64,000 nucleotides of DNA from Vitellaria paradoxa (taxonomy: Eukaryota > Streptophyta > Magnoliopsida > Ericales > Sapotaceae). The stretch is taken from assembly GCA_019916065.1 (NCBI GenBank), contig CM034233.1, positions 4,780,516 through 4,844,515 on the forward strand, read 5' to 3'. Of the stretch, positions 35,074 to 48,351 are shown piece by piece. A program made the translations under genes and the position numbers. Numbering within the stretch: the first letter of the stretch is position 1; every line of letters starts with the position of its first letter. The notes beneath the pieces are model-generated. The model was not told the DNA's origin and did not search any database. It worked only from the letters and a program-made list of their open reading frames with translations.

Positions 35074-35107
<34 letters not shown>
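35074..35107. repeat. (TA)n microsatellite
   Basis: About 17 AT/TA units; length uncertain in assemblies. Confidence 0.9.
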
Positions 35108-35116
<9 letters not shown>

Positions 35117-35757
35117 GTGAATTCACGGATATGTTTCAGAAGCCCCACCCCTAAAAGCCAGCCTCTTGAGGTTTTTAGGAATACATTGGACAAGCATGCC
35201 GGTCGGTGACTCAGATTTTTAGCGCCCTGATGTCTATGATATATCATATATATATAAATACATATTAATAAAAGGGGAACGGAATCTCTAGAAGATAATT
35301 GCTGGTAGATAATTGTTTGATTTCGATAGAATTAATAATTATTGGCCATTCAAAGAAAAGGCATGATTGGGATAAATGCGGTAATGTATGATTAAAATCA
35401 AATTCCATGAAGCCACAGAAGATATGATATGGTCCAGATTTTTGAATTTATACCCCAAAAAAAAATAATAAAAGAAATAAAATTAATTATTTTTATACCC
35501 TTGTATTAAAGATAGAATTACTACCACTTGAATTTCAAAAATTTACTTGTATCCCCATTTATACTTAATACCAAAGTGAAATGGTGAATGGTATTAAATT
35601 TTCAAGTGGAGCTAGAAAAATATACATAATACATTCAAAATTAAATTTAATTTGGGAGTAAAATGTGAAGTGCAAGTGGTGTAAAATGAATTTTTTAAAT
35701 TATTAAGAGTTAAACTTGTTATTTTTAACGTTTTCACTTTTGTATTATTTGAAAGAT

Positions 35758-36098
35758 AAGGTGGCATTTAATTTACTTTTCTATTTTCTGTTTTCTATTT
35801 TTGTTTTATGTGTTAAAAATTTAAAAACAAGGGAACAAAAATGTTCTATTTTCCTTATTTTGAAATTTTTCTTTATTTTTTGTTAAAAACTCTCAAAATA
35901 ACTTTTTGTCATTTTTCATTTCATGTATAAACTCATTTTCTGTTTTCGAAAATAAATTTTAAAAACACAAGTAATCAAATGAGTTTTAAACTGTTTTCCT
36001 TATTTTCAAAAGTACATAATGAAAAATGAGTTCAAAACAGAAAATAGAAAACAAAAACAAAAAACAGAAAATGAAAAAACAAACCAAATGAACCCTAA
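35758..36098. repeat. MITE-like repeat, family A copy 2 (inverted)
   Basis: Starts AAGGTGGCATTTAATTTAC and TTTTCTATTTTCTGTTTTCT. Ends AACCAAATGAACCCTAAG. Same words as 10643-10985 and 51850-52175 in opposite orientation. Confidence 0.55.
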
Positions 36099-36116
36099 GT
36101 TTTTGAAATTAAGAAA

Positions 36117-36157
<41 letters not shown>

Positions 36158-36951
36158 CTTCTATTACATGGATCCAAAGGCAATAAAAACAAAAAAAATC
36201 ATCCCTCGTAGTTAATGCCAATTAAGCATATTAATTAATTAGAAATGGTTCAAAAAAGGAAATTAAGCATAAAGAAAGGAAGATTAAAAAAAAAAAAAGG
36301 AAAAAAGAAAAAAGAAGACTGCTGTCCATTTATTTTTTTTTATATTTCTGAAGTTCACATATATACAAGAAATAATCATCATATTAGGTATCAAACTCCA
36401 TAGGCAACAGTGCTTTCTTCTCCACAAGACTTAAAAATCTTCATAAGACACTACCAAATTTACCCCTCTTTTTATTTAGGGGAAAAAAAAAAGAGAAAAA
36501 GAAAAATTCCACTCTTATGACAAAGACATTAAACGTCCCATTCTTGAAGAAGAAACAAAGGAATTCTTAGGTTTATATTTTATTTTATTTTTTTGGGGGG
36601 GGGGGGGTGTTTGTTTCAGCCAGTCAAAGGCAGACTCAGGAGTTCAAAACCAAGGCAAATTATAAACTAGGCCAAATGATGTCTGTAGTACTACTAATCA
36701 ACTTTCAGTATATCAAATTAATGAAACATAGAATATCTGAAATATTCAAAGTAGGCATTCATTTGCTCGTGATGACACGAGCAAGCAACCTTTGATATCT
36801 TCATCATGGATCGGAACGTGCCCTTGGAGGCGCAAGTCTTAATTTGAGTGTAAGAAATTAAGGGATCACCGCCCATCATTGACTGAACAAAAATCTCAAT
36901 TAATCCTACTGGAGATCATATTTATTAATTACTTTGCTTCTCTTCTCTTCC

Positions 36952-36982
36952 CTTCACTTCACTTCACTTCACTTCACTTCCC
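36952..36982. repeat. (CTTCA)n short tandem repeat
   Basis: About six pentanucleotide units of CACTT. Confidence 0.85.
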
Positions 36983-37260
36983 TAATTCCCATAACTCTTG
37001 GTCCTTCCCAAGTCTGAAAAATATGCACGAGATTGTTCCCCAAAGCGCGGCTAGCACGGCCTTTTAGAGTGGGGTGAGGAATTTGTATATCTCATTAGTG
37101 ACATTACATTACTCAATATATCACGAAATGTTTTTACCCTCATTACATATTCCATTTGTCTTCTTATGAAAAAAATTATCTAATGATATATGTCCTACCA
37201 ATGAATATTAATTACCCAGAGTAAATGAATGTGGGTTGAGTTTCTGTGCTGTAAAAATAA

Positions 37261-37412
37261 AGAGTTAAGATTTAATCAAAATAAGTTTGATTGAATTAAT
37301 AAATGAGGAGTTAGAATTTAATCAAGAGTTAAGATTTAATCAAAATAAGTTTGATTGAATTAAAAAAATGAGGAGTTAGAATTTAATCAAAATAAATTTG
37401 ATTGAATTAATA
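37261..37412. repeat. Tandem repeat, about 64-bp unit, 2.5 copies
   Basis: AGAGTTAAGATTTAATCAAA recurs at 37261 and 37325, followed each time by ATAAGTTTGATTGAATTAA and ATGAGGAGTTAGAATTTAAT. A third partial copy begins at about 37376. Confidence 0.8.
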
Positions 37413-37498
37413 AATACTGTTTCGTAAAATAAATAAATCTCAATTACATCCTAACTCTTGAACCCCTGCAATGAAAAATGCACTGTAACCCCTGGAAC

Positions 37499-38008
37499 CA
37501 GGGACAAAGCTAGGATTTTATTGTGAGGGGCAAAAAATTTTTAGCATTTTTAATGATTGTATGATTGTAAAACATTTTTTTCAAAAAGAAAAATAACTAA
37601 AAATAAAAAGGTGAAAAGCAAAAAAAAAAGAAAAAAAAATACTAACCTTTTATCCGAGATTTTCTTTCACTATAATCAGAAAATTTTTTTTAGTATTTTA
37701 GTGTTATGGTGGTTGAAGAGAAATAGAATTGAAAAATTTTTTTTAGAGATAAATGTTTGGTAGAGAATTAAGAGGGAATAGTGAAGTATAGAAGGTGAAA
37801 ATAATAAAATGTTTGTAGAGAGGTAAGAGGGAATAAGGAAGTATAGAAGGTGAAAATGACAAAGAAATTGATTGAAGGGAGAATGTGAAAAGATAAAAAC
37901 TGATGATATAGGAAAAAAAAATCTTGGGATGGAGAGAGAGAGATATATATATATATATATTATTAGGGGGGCCATGGTGACCCTTAAAACCCCCTATCTT
38001 CGTCCCTG
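37499..38008. mobile_element. Non-autonomous hAT element with perfect 8-bp target duplication
   Basis: 510 bp. The left end is CAGGGACAAAGCTAGG. The right end, reverse-complemented, is CAGGGACGAAGATAGG. Flanks are CCTGGAAC at 37491-37498 and 38009-38016. A CAGGG terminus and an 8-bp duplication are hAT hallmarks. The interior is AT-rich, includes a diverged AGAATTAAGAGGGAATA / GAGGTAAGAGGGAATAAGG direct repeat, and has no transposase. Confidence 0.8.
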
Positions 38009-38605
38009 CCTGGAACCCTCAGGTAGGTTGTAACATCTTTATGTGTTAGATTAATGAACAATGAAAAAAGACACTTGTTTCATAAAGATAGAATAATTCC
38101 CCTTATCGCTGCTCTTTCCAAGTAAACTGAACTTTATTTTCTTAATGGACGAATTCCTTGTATCTACAAATTTTTAAGTTCATGTTCATGCTAAGTTTCT
38201 TAATTCCTTCAATGCAATTTTATGAAAAATCATATGGTAAGATTAGCTAGGTAAATTATTCATTTCTGGAATATAGGAAAAACAGCAACTTCTTGTTTAC
38301 TTGGTTGACAAGTACTCCCTCTTCTAAATATATATATATATATATATAACAGCTACATATATTCACACGCACTCGTTATTAGGAGAGGATCCAACATTTG
38401 TAAATCACTGACAGTAAATATTACAAATTATTTTGAGAGAAATGAGAATATTATTATAATAAAATTATTGAAAATAATTGTCTCAATATAATAAAATTTG
38501 TGAAAATAATTTTAAAAAAATTAAAATTATTTTAACAAAATTAATAATTTTGGGAGCGAATTGGCCCCTGTATTATAACAGAATATTAAAACATCACGTT
38601 AAGGA

Positions 38606-38882
38606 GGTATTTGGAGTGTAAATTTGATGAGAGGGAAAAGATAAAAAGAAAAGAAAATATAAAATTTTAAATACATATATTTGTCTGAATGAATTCAAAA
38701 AACATAATAAAATAAAAGTCAATCGTGAATGTTTTAATTTTTTAATTTAATTATTTAAAATTTTCTAAATTACATGCATTTTACTTTGTAGGTTTTGTTA
38801 TAATTCAAACAAAATAAAAAATTTTGAACCACTATTTCTTTTATCTTTCTTTCATAAATTATCGATTTAAACACAACCTAAA
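38606..38882. repeat. Dispersed repeat C copy 2
   Basis: GGTATTTGGAGTGTAAATT start, AATATAAAATTTTAAATACA core, and CATAAATTATCGATTTAAAC near the end. Related to 34522-34760. Confidence 0.5.
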
Positions 38883-39487
38883 GGTTGTGACATACAGTCA
38901 GCCTTCTCTTTTGGAGAAATAATTTGAAAATTTTAAGAAAACCCAAGTCCAACATTATTTTGAAAATGTTACATGTAGGGTTCCTGTTATGTTTATAACA
39001 AGTACAGGAAGGAAAACCACTGGGCAAAAGGGTATATATATATATATATATATAATGGAAAAAATACTTCTATGTGACAGAACAAGAGTCAAGAGCTTGA
39101 TAAAAATACAGCAATAACTAAAAAATTTGAAGTACATATACAGAAGTTCCAAAATTAGCATAGCATAGCACATAGCAAGTTTGAAAAAAATTCCCAATAG
39201 AGTAACATACCATGTGCAAGGGTCCGCTCTCCTTCTGATCAGTCTCATCAGAATATAGAAATACGATAAACTCAGATTATATTCTCTATCCCTTTCTTGA
39301 ACTCTTGCGTGCATATATATATATATATATATATACACATTAAGTTCCTATGTATAAATTAAGGGCTAGTTATGCCTAAAGATCTACGTCATATGCTACA
39401 TATATATAGATAGATGCATATCATGTCAAGAGTTAGCCCTTACTTTTTCTTCATTGGAAGAAAATTAAGAAGAAAGTTGCATGGCTT

Positions 39488-39810
39488 CATGGGCGGAGCC
39501 AACCTTTTGGCACGGGGCACATGCCCACCCTTGGAAAAAAAAAAAAAAAAAACCCTATTGCCTATTATTTTTTTATTTTTTTTGGTTAATATTATTTTTA
39601 GTGTTTAATTGTGCCCATTCAAGTAAAAGAAAAGAATTTTAGTCCAATATTGTGCTCACCCAAAAAAAAAAAAAAAAAAGAGATCCAGTACCAGTTGTAC
39701 TCACGTAATAAAAGAAATAAAATTTAGTTCAATACATATTAATATAATTATACTCAACTCACCCAATATAATTAGTGTCCACTCGCATAAAAATTGCTGG
39801 CTCCGCCCTG
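39488..39810. mobile_element. Non-autonomous hAT-like element, GGCGGAGCCA ends
   Basis: 323 bp. The left end is CATGGGCGGAGCCAACC. The right end, reverse-complemented, is CAGGGCGGAGCCAGC. Flanks CATGGCTT (39480-39487) and CATAGCTT (39811-39818) match at 7 of 8 bases. The interior has A-runs and no coding capacity. Confidence 0.7.
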
Positions 39811-40790
39811 CATAGCTTTATTGAGTTACTGATCATCTTTGTGGGTTAAATATGTGTAGATGCGCCAGCATGTGAGCTTAAAGGGCAACATATGTTATTC
39901 TGTATGTGGCACAAGAAACACCTATATATCATACATTAAAAAGTAACTTAACCTATTCTGGTCTGGATATGGGTCTTTACAATTTTGTGTATTCAAATTA
40001 GTACTATGCTAATATTTCAGAATTATGATAGTCACATTAGTATATGAACAAAATTAGATGGCTAAATCAAGTGTAAAAATTATCTTACGCATAATTACCC
40101 AAAAAAAAAAAAAGTGCAAAAATTATAGCACATCTGATTATATATACTAGCTATAGGGGCATGCATTGTGCAGTTGGCGATGATGTGATTGCCCAATCTG
40201 ATTATTCATACGCCTAAGTTTCGTAGCATAATGCACATGAAAGGATAACTGAGATTGAAGAATCACAACTGCACAATTCTACATAACACTTTTATATTTA
40301 CTTTAAAAAAAAATTAACAATAATATACAATGACAGAGATAAAAAAAGCAACAGGTGGGGGTAAATTAAAAAAAAAATTACTTGAACTAGAATTCATTTT
40401 GTGCTATGCAATAAAAAAATAGTAATAATAAATAAAAATGATAAATAATTAAACAATAGTGGTTTTAATATAATCTTTTTTAGTATCTAGTCAATCAAAA
40501 TATTTAAATGAACGATCAAATTACAATTGTCTAAGACTTACAGTGTTTAATAGAATGAGAGATGCTCTAAGATCTAAAATGTACAGTTGCAGTCTTGCAC
40601 AGAAAAAGGGTGAAAAAGGAAATACAAAGTATAAAACAAATATTAAATCCAAGTTAATCTCATTTTTTCACCTAAATCAATGGTGCTTTGTTTTATTAAT
40701 TAAAATTTCTTTTAGTTTTTCCGAAATTGTCCCCCTGCTAATTTTAATCTTTCTGAAGTTGTCTCTCTGCTCCCATTGAATCCAAATTAT

Positions 40791-40988
40791 CCAATATATT
40801 CCAATCTTCTTTAGACAAGCAAACCTTTACAATAAAAAATAAAAAATAACCCATATATATACACACACATATACATACATTCAATTCAAACTATTCAATC
40901 TATTCCAACATTTTCAGGATTATCAAGCATTTACCATACAAAATTAATAATAACTCACATATATATACACACACATATACATACATAC
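40791..40988. repeat. Tandem duplication, about 104-bp unit
   Basis: The copies contain ATATATACACACACATATAC at about 40855 and 40960. Each is preceded by ATTCCAA...CAAGCA...ACAA-type words. Confidence 0.65.
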
Positions 40989-42056
40989 CTGCATGGCTGT
41001 GTTACAATAAAGCAACTCAAAAAATTTGATGATTTCTGCTGAGAAAAAAATTAATGGTTTCTGCAGAGAAGAGAGAGATAACAGAAGACAGTGAAGGATT
41101 TTGTCAAAAAAAAAAAATAATAATCTTAAGACAAGTTAAGGTAGTGGGTCGAAAAAAATTAATAGATGTAATATTAAAAAATCTATATAGATAATTTTTT
41201 TTTTTTTCAAATGAATAGAAACAGTTGACCCCACTTAACTATTCTCGTTCCCACCCCTGATGGTATACTAGCAGAGTCTATAATCATTATCCAGTGCAGG
41301 GAAATGAGTGTAATAGTTTTATTTTCAAGTTAGAGAGAATTTCTTTCCGTTTCCCAGAAGTTAAATGTCCCAAAGCAACAATCGTCAATTGAAGAAAAGC
41401 ATCAAGATTGCGCCTCTTTTATTTTTATTTTTATTTTTTTGACTGTTTAAAGCATCCTATAGCTAGCTAACATTTTTATTTGACAAATTGTACTGGAAGC
41501 TTTTATATATATATATATATATATATCACAATGCACCGGGGTTGTTTCTCATTTTAACCTAGCATATCTTTATCTTTCGTATAAATCAGAAGGGAGAGAA
41601 CAAAGCAATTGCAGTCAGTCAGCTTTTGCCATTTCTAGGAGTTTTAGGATATAAATCAAGTCTTTCTTTTTCTCTCTTTGACAGTCAAAACGAAAATTAA
41701 TGAACCCTAAGTTCCAAGAAGAATTTTAATATATTAATTTCCTTTTTCAAGTTTCAAAGTCACAGAGACCTAAATATTCCGTCACATTCTTTCTTAGGGG
41801 AGGGGATTTCTCTCTTTTTTTTGGCTGTTTTGGGGGGTAAGAATTCTTCCAAGGCTTGTATACATATATAAATTCATATGTATGTAACCTGTCCACTTTC
41901 TGCTTTATATATATATATATATATATATATGGGTGGTGGGTAGGGTGGACATCACTCCTACTGTAATTTTGGTTATACATGCATTGTAACTGACAAGGAA
42001 CTTTTTTCTTTCAGTTTCCACTGCTGTAATTAACTAATGTTTGGTGAGCAAATTGT

Positions 42057-42057
<1 letters not shown>

Positions 42058-42096
<39 letters not shown>
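42058..42096. repeat. (GA)n microsatellite
   Basis: About 19 AG units. Confidence 0.95.
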
Positions 42097-42099
<3 letters not shown>

Positions 42100-42827
42100 G
42101 ACACTTGAACACATTAATAGTCATGCAATTCTGAAATGGTCGGTCAGAACTAGGGTATTGCCTGAAAGAGCTCAGTCACAATCTTTTAAGGCATAGTATG
42201 TTGATTGTCACTTTTTCTCCATTTGCTAAAGCAGACATAATACAGATGGAGAGAACAGAAAAAAGCCACATGCAGAATGATGAACCAAAGATCTTGTGCA
42301 AGCAGTGCTAGGGTTCAGGGTGGATGCTGTGATACATATTCACTATTCATTGAACCTCGAAAGAAATTAAAAAAAATCTTTTTTTTTTTCCCAAGTATAA
42401 GGGCACAAAAAATAAAAATAAGAATGTTTAACATATATTCATTGCATGTAAAAGAGCCAAGAATGTCATATAATCAAGAGAGTTAAATGTCTAGACCTAT
42501 TATAATTTGGCTATGGCAAATTTTAACAAAGGCAACTATTTGTATTTTAATTTTTTCATTCCTCACTAGTAGGTTTGTTCATTTTTTCAGATTTGTGTCT
42601 ATTTACACACAAATAAATAAATAAATAGTCGGAGATGATCACACAGATCTGTATTTATCCCTGCTTGCACATGATGTTATTAAAAAATTAATGAACCTAA
42701 AAAATGTTCTTGTAATATTAAATGAAAAGAAAACATATATATATGATGAAAACTCTGGATATGAGTTGGAAACACTCCATGTGGGTAATCAGAATTTGGA
42801 CATTTCATCTGGGAATAATCAAACCAC

Positions 42828-42879
<52 letters not shown>
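42828..42879. repeat. Compound (TA)n(GA)n microsatellite
   Basis: About 9 TA units followed by about 17 GA units. Confidence 0.95.
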
Positions 42880-42880
<1 letters not shown>

Positions 42881-43238
42881 CAAAATGGGGAGCCAAGATA
42901 AAAGGTTCTCAAATTGTAATTCATACATGGAAGTTAAACTTACTTACCTTAATTGAACAAGTCCTCACTCTTCTAAGGTTCACCCAGCTTGAACAATTCC
43001 TTTCTTGTTCTCCTCCAAAGGAAGGGATGGGAAGACAAATATTATATATATATATATATATAATGGATCTTCATCATCTCTACATACCATTACTTGAAAT
43101 ATTGTTCAATCACATGCACAAAAGCTTGCTTGTAAATCCATCTCACAAGTCACATCTCCTCTTCCTTCAGTACTTGCACATCTAAAACTTAAGTGAAACA
43201 TATGAAATTAAGGATAATATTATAGCTCCCAAATCAGA

Positions 43239-43277
43239 GCTCTCTCTCTCTCTGTCTCTCTGTCTCTCTCTCTCTCA
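43239..43277. repeat. (CT)n tract in the AHL 3' flank
   Basis: CT/GTCT repeat on the + strand, so GA-rich in the AHL transcript, starting about 15 bp after the stop codon. Confidence 0.85.
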
Positions 43278-43291
43278 ACTCATCTCCCCCA

Positions 43292-44194
43292 TTAAAATGG
43301 AGGCCTTGCAGAAGCACTTCCACCGCCCCATCCAAACAGATCTCCTGAAATGGAATAGTTAGTTGCATTTGTTCCCATATTAAAGAATGAAAGTCCTCCA
43401 CCGCTTCTGCCGGTGCCGTCTCCTCCAGCACTGCCTCCACCGTCACCCAACTGGCCCCCACCTCCGCCACCAGTCACGCCCGAAGATTGCGATGCAGCCG
43501 GTTGAACCGGCGGAGTCACTTCCTCTTCCTCCAACGGTAAACGTTCGAACACTGCATTTGCGAACGACGCAGCCATCAAAACCACCGGACCCGAAGCCAC
43601 CAACGGACCCACCACGCTCCCTCCCACCACCTGTCCCTGTCCCCCCGACAAAAATATGGACAATCCACCCGCACCCGGCGGCGCCGGCGGGGGAAGCACC
43701 GTCCCCGAAAGAGAAAGTATCTCGAATCGGCCGTGCAGCGTCACCACGCTGCCAGCGGGAGCAGCCGGCTGACGAAGCGCGACGTTTGCGACAGTGCCGC
43801 CGCCGCTTAGAACGCAAACTCCTCTCCCCCTTCGCCTGGCGTAAATAGTGAGGCTCTCGACGATATCGGCTCCGGACGAGACTTCTAGCACGTGGGATCG
43901 GAGGGCGTTTGGGCTGTCTCGCGTTACAATTATCGGAGGCTTGGGCTTGTTTTTGGACCCGGGAGGACGACCTCGGGGGCGGCGAGTGGAAGTGGCTGCT
44001 CCCCCGGAGCTGGTGCCGGCGGCGGCAGCGGCATCTGGGTCGACGTTCCGGTCGCTTTCCGGCGAGTCAGTTGAATCAGAGGGTTGGGTTGTTGATTGGT
44101 GTTGGGGAAAAGATACAGTTTGCAAGTGAAGCTCGGGTCTGATGAGGTGGTGACTATAGCGAGCACCTAAACCTGGTTCATACCCACCAGCCAT
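43292..44194 (-). CDS. AHL: AT-hook motif nuclear-localized (AHL) protein, intronless, 300 aa
   Basis: AHL proteins bind AT-rich DNA at matrix attachment regions in the nucleus and, as complexes through the PPC domain, restrain growth genes. One AT-hook lies at about residues 71-87, [17 protein letters not shown], with the type-[11 protein letters not shown] form. The PPC/DUF296 domain covers about 88-219 and includes [30 protein letters not shown] (155-164), [20 protein letters not shown] and [12 protein letters not shown]. An acidic EEEE and a Gly-rich tail follow, ending [14 protein letters not shown]. One AT-hook, the GRFEIL motif and no intron place it in clade [14 protein letters not shown] resembles the start of SOB3/ESC (AHL29/AHL27), and 44194 is the first in-frame ATG; an upstream GTG is not used. 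The coding part is very GC-rich compared with its flanks. Confidence 0.95.
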   Translation of the reverse strand: MAGGYEPGLGARYSHHLIRPELHLQTVSFPQHQSTTQPSDSTDSPESDRNVDPDAAAAAGTSSGGAATSTRRPRGRPPGSKNKPKPPIIVTRDSPNALRSHVLEVSSGADIVESLTIYARRRGRGVCVLSGGGTVANVALRQPAAPAGSVVTLHGRFEILSLSGTVLPPPAPPGAGGLSIFLSGGQGQVVGGSVVGPLVASGPVVLMAASFANAVFERLPLEEEEVTPPVQPAASQSSGVTGGGGGGQLGDGGGSAGGDGTGRSGGGLSFFNMGTNATNYSISGDLFGWGGGSASARPPF

Positions 44195-46645
44195 TGATTT
44201 CACACATCTATTATTCTCTTCTTCTTCTTCCTTTTTTTCAAACCCACAATCACAAAATGAAGTTCATGATTCAATTGAAACAAATACTACCAATCAAGGG
44301 ATAAAAAACCCAGAAGATGATAAAGTAACCGACTTTCACTTCTCTACGATCTTCCAGTTGACAAAACTTACTGTTAAGCAAGGAATCAAACTCAGTAGAA
44401 AAATCAAGAATATGAGATCCAAAAGAGAGCGAGTACTTTAGATCCAAGAGTTGAGTTGATCATGGTGGAATGATCGGTTGCAACTTGATTATGCACGCAC
44501 ACGGGGCAATCAATATTCTAGCTTGGTTTTACATACATACATATAAATGTATATTGTATAGATCAAAGCCCCAGAAGCTGAATTTCCAAGAAACTGCTTT
44601 CTTTAGAAGAATACCTTGAAGCTACTACTCATCTGGCTTTTTTCGTTAGATCCATAGATAAAAGCATTAAACATTAAAATCGGAAACACCCCCCAAAAAA
44701 AGAACCCAGGAATTAATCAGCTTTACCTCGCTTGTCTATTGGGTATTCCTGATGAATCCAAGTCAAGATATATTTAGACACAAGAAGAAGGAATTAGTAG
44801 ATCAAACCAGTTACAGAGAAGATCGAGTGTGGCAAAACTCACTTAGCTAGGCTGAAGACACATATCAGTATTGCTGAAGGAATTTTCCCAAATAAAGTTA
44901 GTCATTTGTTAACCTATGCATCTTTGTGGGGGGAGATGGGGAAAAAGAAAAGCAGAGTTTTTTTTTTTTTTTTTAAAGCATGGTAGAGGCCTGTAATATT
45001 GGCATCTTCAATGGGCATTTATCTGCATCAAACCTATTAAAATCATTGTTGTTAGTTATTTGGAATAATTTCTCAAGTAAAATAATATAAAAATCAAAAA
45101 CTTAATTAATTAATATATATGATGAGGATAAAGCACTTCTTAATTCTCATCATGGAGCAACGTATATTTGCACCTTAACTTTGTCCTTGGTGAAGAAGAA
45201 GTTTTGTTTTGGGTGATCAACATCCAAAAGGAAATATTAATGTTACCTTCTATCAGGATTTTTAAATTAAAAAAAAAATTATATTAGAATAATATAAAAA
45301 ATTACATAATTTCAATAAAATATTATTCTAATAAATTATTTATTTAAAGTGATTGGTCGATAAAATAACCACTTCTGTACCAAATAATGTCCGTTTGTGT
45401 GAACTAAAGGTAAGGTAAATTGTACCTCTTAAAATTTTAATAATAAAAAATATATTAAAATTGATAAAACCATCCTAGCTTGACATTTAATTATGACATA
45501 CTTTGAGAACTTAGAATTATACCAAAAAAAAAAAAGGAGAAATGGAATTGAAATGGTTATTTTTCATGTAGCTTTTAAAAATTTTAAAGATAAAATTAAG
45601 AGAAATGATATTGAACTGGTGAAGGAATTCTACTCCAAACACCAGAAAGTTCTTCATTCTGACCACTCGTTCTTTCTTTAATCCGGCCCCCAAAATGATA
45701 TCTACAAAATTGAATGGTTAAATTCATCTGACCATTTATATTTTTCTCTTAGTTATTGAAAGATCCCAATCCTACTAGATTAGAAGGTCGTAGAAATGTA
45801 TCAGTTAAAAAGATAAGGTTTGATAGTACGATTTCATTCGTAATAATTAACTTTATCCTAGTAAAATATTTTTATAAATGAATTTAATTTAATAAAATAT
45901 ATTTATATTAACATAATTAGATGTATTTAATTTAATAAAATATATGTAATTAATTTAATTTTATAAAATATTATTTTTTATTTTTAATAAAATATATTAA
46001 TAAAGAAGATAATTTAATAATAAATTGATATTTTATTATTAAAAAAATTTAATTTAATAAATAAATCATTTGAAACACAAGTTATTATTGTAATCATTAT
46101 AATAATTTATTATTTTTAAAAATACTTTAATTTAATAAAATATTTAAATAAAATAAATCATTCAATATGATTTTACAAAGTTAGCAAATTATTCCGTTTA
46201 TGATCTAAATTTGATAAGGTACTTATGAAAAAAAAATATTGTGAAAACATGATTTTTCTGCTTACATTTTAACCTAATTTTTAAAAAAATTCTTAAACAT
46301 GTTATTTTCATTGTTAATTTTTAAAAGTTTATAAATATAAATAAAAAATAAAAGAAAAAACAGGCCTAATTCTTTGCACGTACGTGCAACAATCAATATT
46401 TTTCTAACTTTGGCTCCTTAATGCACCTTCCTTCACTATCAATGAGTTGGTGAAGAAGCTCTTTATTATCATCAATCTCAGCGAAGAGTCTAAAAAATAA
46501 AAAATTGTGGGCAAACTGATCAACGTATGGGCTCGTTAGTGAACCAAATTAGGAGCACTAAAAACACGAACCTTGATGCAGAATTAAATATGCTAATGTG
46601 GAATCTGTGAGACTATTATACATATTGCATCATGTATCATATTTT

Positions 46646-46677
<32 letters not shown>

Positions 46678-47771
46678 TAATCTAACTTTTTAAGATAGAA
46701 TATGTAAGCCTGTAATGCATAGTATAAGTACTTGATATTTTCACTCATGTATATATTACATATACATGCAAGTCCTCTCTGGATGAATCTAATTCTCACA
46801 CAAACCAGTGTGGGGAGGTTCTTTGTTTCTGACATTCTGATCCAAGATTTGCACGTGCGGTCAAGGGAGGGAGCGGTGAGATGTGGAGCTGTCCGACCAC
46901 GTGGAGGCTGTCGGGACATTGGAACTTGGTCAACCTTATCTATAATTCACCCATATTGTTTTTTTATTAATTCAATTCAATTCAATACATCTGATCAGAT
47001 CAGTACTCTCAATTCATCGACTGTTGTCTTTTGATTAATTGAAAGAGGCTGAAATCCCGCCAGTAAAGCGGCAACCTGTCTACGTCCATATCTCTACAAT
47101 CACAAATGCAAGGGACAATGCACCCTCCAGATGCAGCCCACCCCCATATATCCATGATCCGTCACAAAACTATATATATATGTATGTATGTATATTATAT
47201 ATTATGATAAATGTACATCAGCTTTCCAAACATACATCACTGCTACTGGGACCGGATCAAGGAGCATCAAGTTGGAAGAACATGTCAGCATCCACTTGCT
47301 GATGAAAAGAGAGGATCAGCAAAGAGAGGGGCTGCAGCAGAGGATTGAATACGAGAATTTAAGTGGAACGGTATTGTTTTAAAAAGAAAAATATCAAAAT
47401 GATGTCGTTTTGATTGACTGTAGTCGATTCGACTGTAGCGTCAGTTGGGTGGACTGCAGCGCCCGAATCCGCCGATGAAGTGTCATGCACATGAAATTGT
47501 ACATATATAATCATTCATCAATATTACGCACACAAATATATATATATATGTCGTTCTTTACCTTAAAAAAAAAAGGAAAAGAAAAAAAAAGGAAAAAGAA
47601 AGCATATATCTGTCTTTTGGAAGCTCAAGCACGTCCAATTACAATGGTCGGTTGTAAATGCTCGAAACAGATGAGCTCCAATAACATTCATTGGATTTGG
47701 ATCGGATGTGGTACCTAATACTATTCAAGGAGAGGATGAGATACATTCGAGCCACTATGACATGCATACAT

Positions 47772-47772
47772 T

Positions 47773-47805
<33 letters not shown>

Positions 47806-47806
47806 T
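47772..47806. repeat. Compound (CA)n(TA)n microsatellite
   Basis: About 11 CA units followed by about 6 TA units. Confidence 0.9.
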
Positions 47807-48330
47807 TCTTCTGAGGAACCATAGGTACATGCGGATTAATTAAGATGGCACTAATTTAATCAGTAGCAATTAGCGAGTCAAATTTTATTCTGTTTAAGCT
47901 TGTTCATTTGATGTATAATTAACCTCAGGTTGGTTTATTGATAAGCTTGTCTATTTTTTGTTCGCAAGCCCAAACTCGAGATCCGCTCAACTCTATTCTA
48001 ATTTAACTTGTTTAATAAATGAGTTTGATTTTTTTTTTCCCCTCTCAAATCCAAACTATTTATACATAAATGAGTTTTGTGCCAAGTCAAACTGAGAGGC
48101 TCTCATTAACCGTTGATTCATTTACCGCGGTAGCACACTGCATTCTCTTGATCTTGGAAAAGACCCTCTGGAATGGCCATTGGGCCCAAACCCATATGTA
48201 TTAGTTTGCTGAAGGAAGAAGGGCATGCATGCGGATGGATGATATTCAGGAGGATTCAATATATGTTCATGCATGGGATTATGTCATCACCATTATTGTT
48301 GCAGGCACCATGAATGCATGCGTGGAATGA

Positions 48331-48351
48331 GCTAGCTAGCTAGCTAGCTAG
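48331..48351. repeat. (GCTA)n tetranucleotide repeat
   Basis: Five units of GCTA; each GCTAGC is palindromic. Confidence 0.9.

Larger units (their letters stand above)
34184..43291. other. Intergenic between the ARID and AHL genes
   Basis: These genes converge, so both 3'UTRs lie here. I see no gene. The stretch is AT-rich with many microsatellites, two hAT-like elements, other MITEs and tandem duplications, listed separately. Short open frames here run through TA repeats or have no family resemblance. Confidence 0.6.

Noticed and set aside
37261..37412. CRISPR-like array
   Set aside because: Repeats are directly tandem, without unique spacers of constant length, in a plant nuclear context.
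38955..39338. 127-codon - strand frame
   Set aside because: Both ends are translations of TA microsatellites (YIYIYI runs), and the middle has no family resemblance.
34184..43291. A hidden gene cluster or novel system in this 9-kb gap
   Set aside because: Both strands were read; only MITEs, microsatellites and unsupported short frames were found.
43387..44142. Several long open frames antisense or out of frame to AHL
   Set aside because: These are shadows of a GC-rich coding exon, and none shows a protein family.
44195..44203. Three-codon extension of the AHL frame
   Set aside because: The codon at 44203 is GTG, not ATG. The first in-frame ATG (44194) matches the family start.
46732..47382. 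Open frames in the less AT-rich stretch between AHL and HMGR
   Set aside because: Frames are short, overlap on both strands, include TA-repeat translation and show no motif.
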